The notes: generated by a model not told the origin, from the letters alone. Counted from the first letter of the stretch, positions 1-11,625 are shown. The stretch is DNA of 64,000 nucleotides from Lachnospira multipara LB2003 (GCF_000702205.1 NZ_JNKW01000012.1:1-64000); one strand, 5' to 3'. Numbers and translations are program-made.

Positions 1-140
<140 letters not shown>

Positions 141-260
141 AGTTTTACCTTAGCTTAGTTCTGAACGAACTAGCTTAATAGTTTCGTTTCCGTTTAACAT
201 TACTGTTATTAAGGATAATCATTTCTAAACTTATGTTTAACGATTGATTAACTCGCTTGA

Positions 261-273
261 ATTTTTCAAAGAA
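261..273 (-). promoter_or_regulatory. boxA-like antitermination signal in the rRNA leader
   Basis: The minus strand reads TTCTTTGAAAAAT, close to the boxA found in leaders of Bacillus-type rRNA operons (TTCTTTGAAAACT). It lies between the promoter and the 16S 5' end, where NusB/NusE would load. The match is short, so this is a candidate only. Confidence 0.45.
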
Positions 274-383
274 TTTTCAAGGTTGTCATTCTGTTCAGTT
301 GTCAAGGTTCTATATCTTCAAAGCCTGTTATTTACTGGCTTTGTTTTGTTTTTGTGTTGCTGCTGTATCGTAGCGACTTGTAT

Positions 384-412
384 ATATTATCACCTCAGTT
401 TTATTATGTCAA
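384..412 (-). promoter_or_regulatory. rRNA operon promoter
   Basis: On the minus strand a consensus -35 TTGACA (407-412) is followed after 17 bp by TAATAT (384-389). Transcription would start near 377 and leave a leader of roughly 240 nt before 16S. A perfect -35 and ideal spacing suit an rRNA operon. Confidence 0.75.
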
Positions 413-557
413 CAACTTTTTTCCTTTTTTCGCCTACTTTTTTACTGTACTTTTTATACTTATCAATACTTTAGTTTACATTTCTCATTCAAGCCGCATA
501 AACACTGTATTTTTCTGCAATTTAGCAGCAAGATTTCTCCAAAGGAGAACTTTCCTA

Positions 558-587
558 TAAAATAAAAAGACCTCCTAAGAGGTCTTT
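558..587 (-). terminator. Terminator after the 638-1288 membrane-protein gene
   Basis: A 9-bp stem AAAGACCTC / GAGGTCTTT (566-574 and 579-587) with a 4-nt loop is followed on the minus strand by a T-rich run. It lies 50 nt past the stop codon. Confidence 0.8.
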
Positions 588-637
588 AAAGTTATATTTA
601 TAATTATTCATTTCTATAGTTCACAAATCTATTTTAC

Positions 638-1288
638 CTATTTTTGCATTTCTTCTTTATAAACCCTTGCAGAATATACATTACAAACAAGAATTTCTAT
701 TAAAATCATAGCTAAAAATACAAGGTAGGCGTATAAATTTAACATTACAAAAGACATTACAATTAATACTGCTGCCACAACAATACTTAAAATTGAAGCT
801 AATTTATTAGTTTTTTTCCATGTATTTTTACTTTTTAATGTATAACTATTTCTATAACCCCAAACTGTGTTTTGTTTTAGTCTAGCACATGCTATTGAAA
901 TTCCTATAAACAAAATGGCATCTACTATTAATGAAACACTTATCAGATTTAGGCCTGTGCTATAGCTAGCATCCCTTTTTAATCTTATCAAGCCATATTC
1001 ATAATAAGCCCCAAGGATTGTAACATAAGCTATTATTAAGAATGTTATACCTGTCATTAAAACTAAATCCTTTTCCTTAGACTTTGGATCTGACTTAATT
1101 ATATAGTCTGCTAATTCAAAGATAACTAAAGCAATTAATAAACCTACAGAACCTCCAATAAAGCGAATCAAATCATCCCCTAAGCTAATTCCTAGGATTT
1201 TTGGCAAAGCGAACGTTACAAAAGCATTTGCTATTACAATTAATAATACTAGTATTAACCTTATTCTTTTTAGTTTCTTGTTTTTCAT
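638..1288 (-). CDS. Multi-pass membrane protein of unknown function
   Basis: 216 residues; family not recognised. The protein starts with a basic stretch (MKNKKLKRIR) and then has about six hydrophobic segments: two before residue 65, two between about 80 and 150, and two near the C terminus. This indicates an integral membrane protein with little soluble mass. An ATG ten codons upstream is also open, but the ATG at 1288 has AGGAGGG seven bases before it and is the better start. It forms its own unit, with a terminator on each side. No catalytic motif is visible. Confidence 0.75.
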   Translation of the reverse strand: MKNKKLKRIRLILVLLIVIANAFVTFALPKILGISLGDDLIRFIGGSVGLLIALVIFELADYIIKSDPKSKEKDLVLMTGITFLIIAYVTILGAYYEYGLIRLKRDASYSTGLNLISVSLIVDAILFIGISIACARLKQNTVWGYRNSYTLKSKNTWKKTNKLASILSIVVAAVLIVMSFVMLNLYAYLVFLAMILIEILVCNVYSARVYKEEMQK

Positions 1289-1415
1289 AGGTCCCTCCTG
1301 CAAGTCATATATTTTCACTTAATTATACCACTTTTTTAATCTTTTAACACTACTCTTTTAATCTTCTAACAATAGATGCTAATAATTAGATAATTAAGAC
1401 TAACAAGAATACCAT

Positions 1416-1450
1416 CAAAAAAAGCCTAGCTTACAAAAGCTAGACTTTTT
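1416..1450 (-). terminator. Terminator of the truA-argS operon
   Basis: An imperfect stem (AAGCCTAGCTT pairing with AGCTAGACTT) spans 1422-1446, with an A-run on its left that reads as a T-run on the minus strand. It starts four bases after the stop codon of the YcxB-like gene. Because the flanks are near-symmetrical it could also work on the other strand. Confidence 0.75.
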
Positions 1451-1453
1451 ATT

Positions 1454-1975
1454 CTAGAATTTAATTGCACATTTATTTCTATCTACGTTATCCATAATAA
1501 TCTTAGGTAGAGCTTTTTTCTCTTCCTCTGTCATGTCATTAGTATTAAACATAACGATCATTTTAGATTCGTTAAAAAGCATATAATAACCAAATTTATA
1601 ATATACTGTTGTACAATCATTCCAGTCGTAATTATTTAATATGTCATGTTCCGGAATATCAGCTAATATACCTGACTTTGTAATTGTCATAATACACTTT
1701 GCCTCTTCTGCCGGATCTCTATGCTTCAAGTGATAATTTACGCTACTTCTAAATTGATATAAAAATATAAATAAAGGATATGCAACGCAAACTGCATAAA
1801 TAACAAGTAAAAAGTATGTTTGAAAACCTGCTACAAGTAGGCAAATACTTATTACTGCAGGTAATAGCGTTAAAATTGTTTCAATTGGATTTCTTATAAA
1901 TCTATTCCAAAATACAATTTTTCTATAATCGTCGCCTTTAGCTTTAAGGCTTGTTTCATATTTAATCATATCCAT
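1454..1975 (-). CDS. YcxB-like membrane protein
   Basis: 173 residues. A short cytoplasmic N terminus is followed by two closely spaced membrane helices (about residues 33-75) and a C-terminal soluble domain of about 90 residues. The soluble part has the layout of the YcxB-like C-terminal domain (ILADIP..., then YYKFGYYMLF and MIVMFNTNDM). The function of that family is not established. A second ATG two codons in is an equally possible start; upstream there is only a weak AAGGG. It is the last gene of the truA-argS-glycosyltransferase run, 20 bases behind the glycosyltransferase. The domain assignment is by pattern, so moderate confidence. Confidence 0.7.
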   Translation of the reverse strand: MDMIKYETSLKAKGDDYRKIVFWNRFIRNPIETILTLLPAVISICLLVAGFQTYFLLVIYAVCVAYPLFIFLYQFRSSVNYHLKHRDPAEEAKCIMTITKSGILADIPEHDILNNYDWNDCTTVYYKFGYYMLFNESKMIVMFNTNDMTEEEKKALPKIIMDNVDRNKCAIKF

Positions 1976-1995
1976 TTTTACACCAACCCTTATTC

Positions 1996-3018
1996 CTAGT
2001 TAAATCCAATTAACTTATTCATTACTTTATAGCCAATTTTAGAAATTCCACGGCCTAGCGGTCCACCTGGGATATTAACTGACCATCCAAGGGCACAAAA
2101 TCTCAATTCTTTATAAAGATTCTTATCCTTATTCTTTACAAATTGCCACAATTCCTTTTTCTTAGCTAGGTCTTCTTTAGTTCCCGAAATTATAAGGAAA
2201 ATTGAAGAAATTTCCATCATAATACGAAGGTAGTTTCTCATATAATAACGACATTTTTCATTATTATGTTCTATAGATAAATACGATTCAATCATTCTCT
2301 TTGTTACGCGAAGCTGTTGATCTATTCTGCTTATCATAACTTTTTCGTTAACTGACTGATCCTCTCTTCCTATAAAATATCTATAGAAATTAGTATCGAT
2401 ATAATACATCTTATTTACACATGGTAATGGTTCAAATACAAAAATATTATCCACATAGAATGTATGCTTTGGTAATTCTAAGCTACATTTTCTAAGTACT
2501 TCTGTTTTATAAATTACTGAATGCATTAATATATACTGATCTACTTTAAATTTAGCTAACATCTCATCCCATGTAAACATCTTCTCTATTGGGAATACAT
2601 TACGGTAGTGTATTACTCTCTTTTTTGTAACTCCTACCTTCTCATATACATAATTAGCTATAACCATATCTGGTTCATTATCTTCTTCAAAGCTCTTTAA
2701 TGTCTTAATTACCTTTTTTAAGCTTTTTTCATCTACCCAATCATCGCTATCTACAACTTTATAAAAACGTCCTGTGGCATTTCTTAAGCCTGTATTTACA
2801 GCTTCTCCATGTCCACCATTTTCCTGATGTATAGCTCTTACTATATCTGGATATTCTTTTTCATATTTTCTGGCTATTTCAAGCGTATTATCCTTAGTTG
2901 ATCCATCATCTACGATGATGATTTCTATGTCTGTGCCTCCCACTAACAAAGAGTTGATACATTTTTCCATGTATGCTGCTGAGTTGTAACAAGGTATTGC
3001 AAATGTTATAAGTTTCAT
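1996..3018 (-). CDS. Family 2 glycosyltransferase
   Basis: 340 residues. It transfers a sugar from a nucleotide donor, probably in surface polysaccharide or glycolipid synthesis; donor and acceptor cannot be read from sequence. The GT-A fold is clear: an N-terminal FAIPCYNSAAYMEKCINSLL block, IIIVDDGS near residue 32, and the metal-binding DSDDW near residue 90. The family usually has about 300-350 residues. There is no membrane segment, so it is cytosolic or peripheral. An upstream in-frame ATG would add 38 residues and overlap argS. The start at 3018 has ATGGGGT just upstream and begins exactly at the conserved domain, so it is preferred. It lies 64 bases after argS. Confidence 0.88.
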   Translation of the reverse strand: MKLITFAIPCYNSAAYMEKCINSLLVGGTDIEIIIVDDGSTKDNTLEIARKYEKEYPDIVRAIHQENGGHGEAVNTGLRNATGRFYKVVDSDDWVDEKSLKKVIKTLKSFEEDNEPDMVIANYVYEKVGVTKKRVIHYRNVFPIEKMFTWDEMLAKFKVDQYILMHSVIYKTEVLRKCSLELPKHTFYVDNIFVFEPLPCVNKMYYIDTNFYRYFIGREDQSVNEKVMISRIDQQLRVTKRMIESYLSIEHNNEKCRYYMRNYLRIMMEISSIFLIISGTKEDLAKKKELWQFVKNKDKNLYKELRFCALGWSVNIPGGPLGRGISKIGYKVMNKLIGFN

Positions 3019-3082
3019 AATTTTACCCCATTTTTTATTAATGCCAGCTAAATTAATACTTAATTGGCATTTATTTTTTATA

Positions 3083-4861
3083 TTACATACGGTCTGGGCA
3101 CTCAAATGCAAGTAAGTCAATACATGTTTCAAGTACTCTCTTAGTTAAATCTAATAACGAAATATAGCCTGCCTTAAGGCTTTCATCTTCCTCTGCTAAA
3201 ATCTTAGTATCATGATAGAATCCGTTAAATGTATTAGATACCTCATAAATGTACTGGCAGATTCTATGTGGTGCATTATCTTTATATGCACTTTCAATTA
3301 CATCAGCAAATTTTACAAGGGATAATGAAAGTGCCTTCTGGCTATCCTTAGTTGTTGGAAGAATTGCTCCTTCTTCTACCTTTCCACCTGCTTCAATATA
3401 CTTAGCAATAATTGATTTAATTCTTACGATTGTGTAAAGAATATATGGGCCTGTATTACCTTCAAATGATGCAAATCTTTCTACATCAAAGACATAATCC
3501 TTTGATGCCTGATTAGAAAGGTCACCATATTTTAATGCTGCAAGTCCTACTATTCTTGATGTTTCTCTTGCTTCTTCTTCAGAAACATCTCTATTTTCCT
3601 TAACCTTTGTATAAACTGCTTCATTAATATCAGCTATTAAGTGTTCAAGTCTCATAACTCCGCCGGCACGTGTCTTAAATGGCTTTCCATCCTTACCATT
3701 CATTGTACCAAAGCCAACAAATGTTAAATTAGCATCTGGCTTAACAATTCCAGCCTTCTTAGCTACTCTAAAGAACTGTGTATAATGTAATTCCTGTCTC
3801 TTATCTGCTAGATATATATATGCATCTGGGCTATATAATTTTTCTCTTTCTACAAGTGTTGCAAGATCTGATGTTGCATAAAGTGCTGCACCATCTGACT
3901 TTCTTACAATACATGGAGGTAATTCCTTAGAATCTGTTTCCTCTTGGATGTCTACAACAATAGCGCCCTGACTTTCATGTGCTATGCCATCTGCTATCAT
4001 CTTATCTACCATTTCATCTATATATGGCTGAGCATCTGATTCGCCCTTCCATAATTCAAATGATACATTTAAGTTATCATAGTTTTTCTTTAAATCTGCC
4101 TTTGAAATTGTCATAATATGATTCCAAAGTGCACGGCATGCCTTATCACCCTTCTGAAGCTTTAATGTTGCAAGATGTGCTCTTTCTTTAAAGGCTCTTC
4201 CTTCATCTGTATCTTCTTTGGACTTCTTTGAAGCTGCTGGATAGATTTCCTCTAATTCTGAAATTGTAAATGGAGCCTCTGTTGGATATTCTCCTGTGTA
4301 GTTTTCATCAAAATAGCAAAGATCTGGCTTTCTATCACGAAGCTCTTCTATAATAAGGCCCATCTGAAGTCCCCAGTCTCCTAAGTGAACATCACCTATT
4401 GTCTTATTTCCTACGTAATTATTAATTCTCTTTACTGATTCACCAATTACTGCTGAACGAAGATGTCCAACATGAAGTGGCTTAGCTGCATTAGCTCCAC
4501 CGTAATCAACGATTACAGTCTTATTTCCTTCTTTATTAACATAGCCAAATTTGTCTGTCTTAGCCATTTCATTAATATAGTCTGTAATAAATTCTGGACT
4601 TACTGTCATATTAATAAATCCAGGCTTTATGCTTTCTACCTTACTAAACATCTTATTGTCTGTTAAATTAGCTACCACATCATCAGCTATCATAAATGGT
4701 GCTTTTTTTAGAGCTTTTGCTGCTGCCATTGCACCGTTACACTGATATTCACAAAGATCTGGTCTATTAGAAATATTCACCTTAGCATAGCTAGTATCTA
4801 CGCCTGCTTTAGTAAATGCTTCCTGTAATTCTTCTGTAATTAATTCTATAACTGTCTTCAT
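3083..4861 (-). CDS. argS: Arginyl-tRNA synthetase
   Basis: 592 residues, normal length. Class I synthetase charging tRNA-Arg. The N-terminal Add1 domain is present. The HIGH signature appears as HVGHLRSAVIGE near residue 131. The KMSKS region appears as FKTRAGGVMRL, the usual replacement in bacterial ArgRS. A C-terminal DALR anticodon-binding domain follows and the protein ends in ...FECPDRM, typical of the family. The start has an excellent AGGAGGATAA ribosome site. It lies 13 bases after the truA-like gene, so the two are probably cotranscribed. No T-box is visible upstream. Confidence 0.98.
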   Translation of the reverse strand: MKTVIELITEELQEAFTKAGVDTSYAKVNISNRPDLCEYQCNGAMAAAKALKKAPFMIADDVVANLTDNKMFSKVESIKPGFINMTVSPEFITDYINEMAKTDKFGYVNKEGNKTVIVDYGGANAAKPLHVGHLRSAVIGESVKRINNYVGNKTIGDVHLGDWGLQMGLIIEELRDRKPDLCYFDENYTGEYPTEAPFTISELEEIYPAASKKSKEDTDEGRAFKERAHLATLKLQKGDKACRALWNHIMTISKADLKKNYDNLNVSFELWKGESDAQPYIDEMVDKMIADGIAHESQGAIVVDIQEETDSKELPPCIVRKSDGAALYATSDLATLVEREKLYSPDAYIYLADKRQELHYTQFFRVAKKAGIVKPDANLTFVGFGTMNGKDGKPFKTRAGGVMRLEHLIADINEAVYTKVKENRDVSEEEARETSRIVGLAALKYGDLSNQASKDYVFDVERFASFEGNTGPYILYTIVRIKSIIAKYIEAGGKVEEGAILPTTKDSQKALSLSLVKFADVIESAYKDNAPHRICQYIYEVSNTFNGFYHDTKILAEEDESLKAGYISLLDLTKRVLETCIDLLAFECPDRM

Positions 4862-4874
4862 TTATCCTCCTAAA

Positions 4875-5609
4875 TTAGTACTCTATCTCTTTTAAAAATA
4901 AGCCATAACTTTCTGCTGGCAGAGACATTGTAATTTTTTCACCATCTAAGGCCTTCTTAACTTCCTCTGGTTTCTTTAATCCTGTTGATACATCTAATAA
5001 AAAACCAATCATAAGTCTTGCCTGATTATGCATAAAATCATTAGCCTTTATTCTTAAATATGCATAATGATCTTCTATTTCAAGAGAAATATTCTTTATT
5101 TCTTTAACTGTTGATTTACTTCTCTTGGCTGTTGTAAATGCCTTAAAATCATGTTTACCAAGGAAGTACTTTGATGCCTCATGTAATGCCTTAAAATCAG
5201 GCTTATCAAAGGTATGATATGCGTACTTTCTTGAAAAAACATCTGCTATATTGGCAATATCTAATCTATATTCATATGTCTTAGATTTTGCATTTAACAT
5301 TGCATTAAATCTTTCATCTACTTCTACTAATTCATATACTGCGATATCTCTTGGGAGATATCTGTTTAAATAATTACGTATTTCAAGTGGGGCAATTCTT
5401 TTTTCTAATTTAAAATTAGCCACTTGCGCACAGGCATGCACGCCTTTTTCCGTACGACATCCGCATACAAGTTCTATTTCTTGACTTGTAAGCTTTTTTA
5501 ATACTTCAACAATCTTAAACTCTATAGTATTAGTTCCTTCATCTTTACCGCGAAGCCATCCATCATACCTAGAGCCATCATATTGAAGTGTCATCTTGTA
5601 ATTGTACAT
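4875..5609 (-). CDS. truA: TruA-family tRNA pseudouridine synthase, altered active site
   Basis: 244 residues, family length. TruA converts uridines 38-40 of the tRNA anticodon stem to pseudouridine. The fold is recognisable: LQYDGSRYDGW at the N terminus, LPRDIAV, KTYEYRL, and the late NDFMHNQARLMIG block with its arginine. In the catalytic loop, where the family reads GRTDxGVHA, this protein reads CRTEKGVHA, so the nucleophilic Asp is Glu54 (codon GAA at 5448-5450). The downstream GWQ-Q element is also altered to GWLRGKDEG. It is therefore either a paralogue with changed activity or an inactive tRNA-binding relative. It leads an operon with argS. Confidence 0.85.
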   Translation of the reverse strand: MYNYKMTLQYDGSRYDGWLRGKDEGTNTIEFKIVEVLKKLTSQEIELVCGCRTEKGVHACAQVANFKLEKRIAPLEIRNYLNRYLPRDIAVYELVEVDERFNAMLNAKSKTYEYRLDIANIADVFSRKYAYHTFDKPDFKALHEASKYFLGKHDFKAFTTAKRSKSTVKEIKNISLEIEDHYAYLRIKANDFMHNQARLMIGFLLDVSTGLKKPEEVKKALDGEKITMSLPAESYGLFLKEIEY

Positions 5610-5683
5610 AACTCCTCCAAATCAGCCTTAACTCGCCATAATTAGCTGTTTCTTATAAAACTTTAAGCGCTCTAATCTAAGCG

Positions 5684-5720
5684 CAAAAAAGGTGTAACTC
5701 ACCTTATGGAAAGTTACACC
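5684..5720 (-). terminator. Terminator of the cheX-cheY pair
   Basis: A 9-bp stem GGTGTAACT / AGTTACACC (5691-5699 and 5712-5720) is followed on the minus strand by TTTTTTG. It lies about 90 nt past the response regulator stop. Confidence 0.85.
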
Positions 5721-5808
5721 ACATTATACAACTTTTATTAATTTGTTAGCAACCTTTATTTATCAAAGAAGAGATTATATTGTAATTACCCATATTACTG
5801 GAAACCTA

Positions 5809-6171
5809 CTATTCTTCAAGGACCTTAGAAATTGTATTAAGAATTACACCTGAGTCAAATGGTTTTTGTATAAAATCTGCTGCACCTCTTTTTAATGCTT
5901 CAACCATATTGGTCTTTTGACCAGCCGCTGTTACCATTATAACTTTGGCGTTTGGTTCTATCTCTACAATTTCCTTTACTGCATCTATTCCATCCATTAC
6001 TGGCATTGTAATATCCATGGTAACTATATCTGGTTGATACACTTTGAATTTTTCTACGCCTTCTAAGCCATTAACAGCTTCTGAGACAATCTCATGTCCT
6101 GCCTCTTCTAGCATAGTTCTTAAAAACTTTCTCGATGTTTTTGAATCATCCACTATTAAGATTTTTGCCAT
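5809..6171 (-). CDS. CheY-like single-domain response regulator
   Basis: 120 residues, consisting only of a receiver domain. The acidic pocket is Asp8-Asp9, the phosphoacceptor is Asp53 (VTMDITMP), Thr81 follows (MVTAAG), and the conserved lysine is Lys103 (IQKPF). No output domain is present, so it should act by protein contact, as CheY does on the flagellar switch. It follows the CheX-like gene by 17 bases, matching the known pairing of a CheY with its phosphatase. No histidine kinase is nearby, so the kinase must be encoded elsewhere. Confidence 0.93.
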   Translation of the reverse strand: MAKILIVDDSKTSRKFLRTMLEEAGHEIVSEAVNGLEGVEKFKVYQPDIVTMDITMPVMDGIDAVKEIVEIEPNAKVIMVTAAGQKTNMVEALKRGAADFIQKPFDSGVILNTISKVLEE

Positions 6172-6188
6172 TTTGCTATCCTCCTATT

Positions 6189-6773
6189 CTACGCATTTAG
6201 TTTGATCTTATCATTAGCCGCCATTAATAACTTGAATGTTTTTTTGTTCATTTCAAAAGCCGCTACATAAAGACCAGTTTCTGATGTAACGCAAGTATCT
6301 TTGTAGAACACTGGCGGATGCAAAGTTACTTCTATTTCCGAGCCACTTAGCTTGGTTGCATATGCACCATTCATAACATTTATCAGCTCACATAGGGCAT
6401 CATATGCATCCATGTCTAATTCAGTAAAATCTTCGCCTGCAAATACCGATGCCAATTCCACTAATTCATCGTCATTTCCTGCTATTCCTAGGAATACATC
6501 AATATCTCCGTCCATTATTTGACAGCCCATAAACTGTCCTTGATATTGTTTAATGTACTCAATACTCTCCATAACTATTTGTGTGTCCATAAATGTAGCT
6601 AAACTCTTAATTGCACACTGAAGTTGGGTAATATAATAGTCATTATTCATATCAAAAAAAGTCGTGACCATATCATCGATATTGCCTTGTTTAATCACTT
6701 GCAACTCACTATCTGTAAATGATGCACCTGAGTGATTTTTAGCAATATACTTACCTAGTATCTTGTCATTCAT
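6189..6773 (-). CDS. CheX-like chemotaxis phosphatase
   Basis: 194 residues. The C-terminal half resembles the CheC/CheX/FliY phosphatase fold; the active ExxN pair is visible as Glu129 and Asn132 in ALCELINVMNG. CheX proteins dephosphorylate CheY-P. The N-terminal about 80 residues are extra compared with the minimal CheX length (about 150) and are mostly helical; their role is unclear. The chosen ATG has AGGAGA six bases upstream, which rules out the earlier TTG. It is cotranscribed with the CheY-like gene that follows. The phosphatase role is inferred from the motif and the pairing. Confidence 0.75.
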   Translation of the reverse strand: MNDKILGKYIAKNHSGASFTDSELQVIKQGNIDDMVTTFFDMNNDYYITQLQCAIKSLATFMDTQIVMESIEYIKQYQGQFMGCQIMDGDIDVFLGIAGNDDELVELASVFAGEDFTELDMDAYDALCELINVMNGAYATKLSGSEIEVTLHPPVFYKDTCVTSETGLYVAAFEMNKKTFKLLMAANDKIKLNA

Positions 6774-6826
6774 ATACAATCTCCTCAAGTTATATTATTA
6801 TTGTCCACGTTATTAATACTAATAAT

Positions 6827-6854
6827 ATTATACCACTAGAGAGCTTTTTATCAA
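6827..6854 (-). promoter_or_regulatory. Promoter of the cheX-cheY pair
   Basis: Minus strand TTGATA (6849-6854), 16 bp, TGG then TATAAT (6827-6832): a sigma-A type promoter with an extended -10. The predicted start lies about 50 nt before the cheX-like ATG. Confidence 0.7.
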
Positions 6855-6900
6855 GTCTTTTTATGTATAAAAGAAAACATGGAATAGCCACATTTTTCCA

Positions 6901-6940
6901 AAATAAAAAAGGCATAAACCATTTCGATTTATGCCTTTAA
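6901..6940 (-). terminator. Terminator of guaB
   Basis: Stem GGCATAAA / TTTATGCC (6911-6918 and 6928-6935), followed on the minus strand by TTTTTTATTTT. It lies 25 nt past the guaB stop. Confidence 0.9.
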
Positions 6941-6960
6941 TGTTATTTATATTCTTAATC

Positions 6961-8442
<1,482 letters not shown>

Positions 8443-8458
8443 TTACTTCTTACTTTTA

Positions 8459-8546
8459 TTACCTAATAGGTATAGCACTTTAAATTAAAGATACCAGTAT
8501 CGCATCAATCATAAATTTGTTTAAATTTATGCTTTAATGTGCTAAA
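8459..8546 (-). promoter_or_regulatory. Structured guaB leader, possible regulatory RNA
   Basis: On the minus strand TAGCACATTAAAG can pair with TTTAAAGTGCTA about 60 nt later. Enclosed is a strong 9-bp hairpin (ATAAATTT-type arms around 8511-8532). It does not match a purine riboswitch I recognise. The position just upstream of guaB makes a leader role possible, but unproven. Confidence 0.35.
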
Positions 8547-8566
8547 CACCTCTATAACAACATAAA

Positions 8567-8594
8567 ACAGCACCAACAAACTGTTGGCACTGTT
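8567..8594 (-). terminator. Terminator of the 8639-9145 gene
   Basis: Nearly continuous stem AACAG-CA-CCAACA pairing with TGTTGG-CA-CTGTT, followed on the minus strand by TTTTATG. It lies 45 nt past the stop. Confidence 0.8.
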
Positions 8595-8638
8595 TATGTA
8601 TTATTAGAAATATAGCACTACGAATCTTAAAAGTCAAA

Positions 8639-9145
8639 CTATTTTTCAGGTATTTTATACGCATCTTTTTTAACTACTTCCTTGATACAAGCAAGAATTC
8701 TTTCATCTGGTTCTATATATAAGCGAACTTCTTCATTAGTTGCTTCATCATATACGTAGCAAACTACTACCTCTCTATCTGATAATCCTCCTACATAATT
8801 ATATGTACGAACCCTAGTTCTTTCTAATCTTAAAGCATCTTCACAATCTACATAAGCTACTAATTTAGCTCTTGAAAAAACAAAACTTCTTGCATGCTTT
8901 CTATTAGTTTTACCCATTATTCTATCAATACTTAACACATCATCGTAAAATGAATATTCATATTCTGCATTATAATATTCAAAGACTAATACTGTTACTA
9001 TTAGAAATGCTATTAACAATACAATTCCCATTACCCCTACTGTTGGAATTGTTGTTGCTGCTAGTATGCATGCTATTATCAAAATCACCCTATAAGCCCA
9101 AGATACTGCAGGTGCCTTTACCTTAATTAACTGTTCTACATTCAT
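8639..9145 (-). CDS. Conserved small membrane protein, possibly DUF6106 type
   Basis: 168 residues. A short N terminus is followed by two adjacent membrane helices (about residues 18-60) and a soluble C-terminal domain of about 100 residues with no visible catalytic motif. The layout and the FYDDVLSIDRIMGK / VCYVYDEATNEEVRLYIEP pattern recall small conserved proteins of Lachnospiraceae annotated as DUF6106; I cannot confirm this here. Function is unknown. Start supported by AAGGAGAT upstream. Monocistronic, between the groESL 3' region and guaB. Confidence 0.75.
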   Translation of the reverse strand: MNVEQLIKVKAPAVSWAYRVILIIACILAATTIPTVGVMGIVLLIAFLIVTVLVFEYYNAEYEYSFYDDVLSIDRIMGKTNRKHARSFVFSRAKLVAYVDCEDALRLERTRVRTYNYVGGLSDREVVVCYVYDEATNEEVRLYIEPDERILACIKEVVKKDAYKIPEK

Positions 9146-9225
9146 AAATATCTCCTTTTTAGTCTAAACTTTAATGCCACTATGATTGTAACATATAAAC
9201 TAAATTAGTGTATAAAAAAAATATT

Positions 9226-9250
9226 AAAAAGGGAAGCATAAATGCTTCCC
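9226..9250 (-). terminator. Terminator of groESL
   Basis: A perfect 9-bp stem GGGAAGCAT / ATGCTTCCC (9231-9239 and 9242-9250) is followed on the minus strand by TTTTTAATATTTTTTTT. The transcript therefore carries about 240 nt of hairpin-rich 3' region between groEL and this site. Confidence 0.85.
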
Positions 9251-9267
9251 TAATCTTTTCTGTATTC

Positions 9268-9490
9268 ACCTAGCTGTATAAGACTTTGTAATCTTACGGG
9301 CGCTTGATTTGCCTAGCCTCATTCTAAATATGTATCGAATCAGAGATTCGATACTAGACTTAAATCAAAAATTTAAGTCAGATTATCCTTGTAAGATTAC
9401 TTCGTAATCTTACGGGCGCTTGATTTGCTTCATTCCTTATGTATCGAATCAAAGATTCGATACTAGACTTAAATCAAAGATTTAAGTCAT
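9268..9490 (-). repeat. Tandem hairpin repeat in the groEL 3' region
   Basis: Two copies (9288-9380 and 9404-9488) share GTAATCTTACGGGCGC at one end. Each is followed by a TTGATTTGC segment and two hairpins with arms TATCGAATC/GATTCGATA and GACTTAAATC/ATTTAAGTC. Before copy 2 a perfect hairpin GTAAGATTAC / GTAATCTTAC lies at 9391-9413. Equivalent units with different stem sequences occur at 38968-39130. The block lies directly after the groEL stop and before its terminator, so it should be transcribed. Confidence 0.85.
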
Positions 9491-9491
9491 A

Positions 9492-11132
<1,641 letters not shown>

Positions 11133-11184
11133 TCAAACTTATGTCTGATTTTTTCAAAATTATAAAAACAACTTTTAGTCTATT

Positions 11185-11469
11185 TTATTCAATTACTGCT
11201 AAAATATCTGACTGCTTAACGATTGTATATTCATCATCGTCTAACTTAACTTCTGTTCCAGAATACTTAGCGTAAATTACCTTATCTCCTACCTTAACCT
11301 GCATAGTAACTTCCTTACCATCTACTAATCCGCCAGGTCCTACAGCTACAACTTCTGCCTGCTGTGGCTTTTCCTTTGCCTGTCCTGGTAATACAATACC
11401 TGACTTTGTAGTTTCTTCTGCCATAATTGCCTTAAGAACAACTCTGTCTCCTAATGGTACTAACTTCAT
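11185..11469 (-). CDS. groS: Co-chaperonin GroES (10 kDa)
   Basis: 94 residues, standard length. Caps the GroEL chamber as a heptamer. The PLGDRVVLK start, the mobile loop around TTKSGIVLPG, and the VGDKVIYAKYSGTEVK end are all present. Start preceded by AAGGAGG. First gene of the operon; expression should be repressed by HrcA at the CIRCE element upstream. Confidence 0.99.
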   Translation of the reverse strand: MKLVPLGDRVVLKAIMAEETTKSGIVLPGQAKEKPQQAEVVAVGPGGLVDGKEVTMQVKVGDKVIYAKYSGTEVKLDDDEYTIVKQSDILAVIE

Positions 11470-11528
11470 AATTTAATTCCTCCTTATAAATCATTATCCT
11501 ATATGTAATAATCTTAAATCCTTATCTG

Positions 11529-11555
11529 TTAGCACTCATAACTTTCGAGTGCTAA
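11529..11555 (-). promoter_or_regulatory. CIRCE operator (HrcA binding site)
   Basis: A perfect CIRCE: TTAGCACTC (11529-11537), nine bases, GAGTGCTAA (11547-11555). It lies about 60 nt before groES and just after its promoter, as in other Firmicutes, and predicts heat-inducible control through HrcA. Confidence 0.97.
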
Positions 11556-11569
11556 TATCAACATAATTA

Positions 11570-11598
11570 AAGATACTACTACTCCCCTTCTTTGTCAA
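11570..11598 (-). promoter_or_regulatory. groESL promoter
   Basis: Minus strand TTGACA (11593-11598), 17 bp, TATCTT (11570-11575). The start point would fall just before the CIRCE element, placing the operator at the 5' end of the transcript. Confidence 0.75.
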
Positions 11599-11625
11599 TG
11601 AATAGTTGTAATTTTTATATTTTGT

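Noticed and set aside
244-560. Open frames in the rRNA leader
   Set aside because: They lie antisense to the rRNA promoter and leader, are rich in Phe, Leu and Cys, and have no ribosome site.
9268-9490. Phage or island attachment site in the groEL 3' region
   Set aside because: There is no integrase, no tRNA overlap and no foreign gene block on either side.
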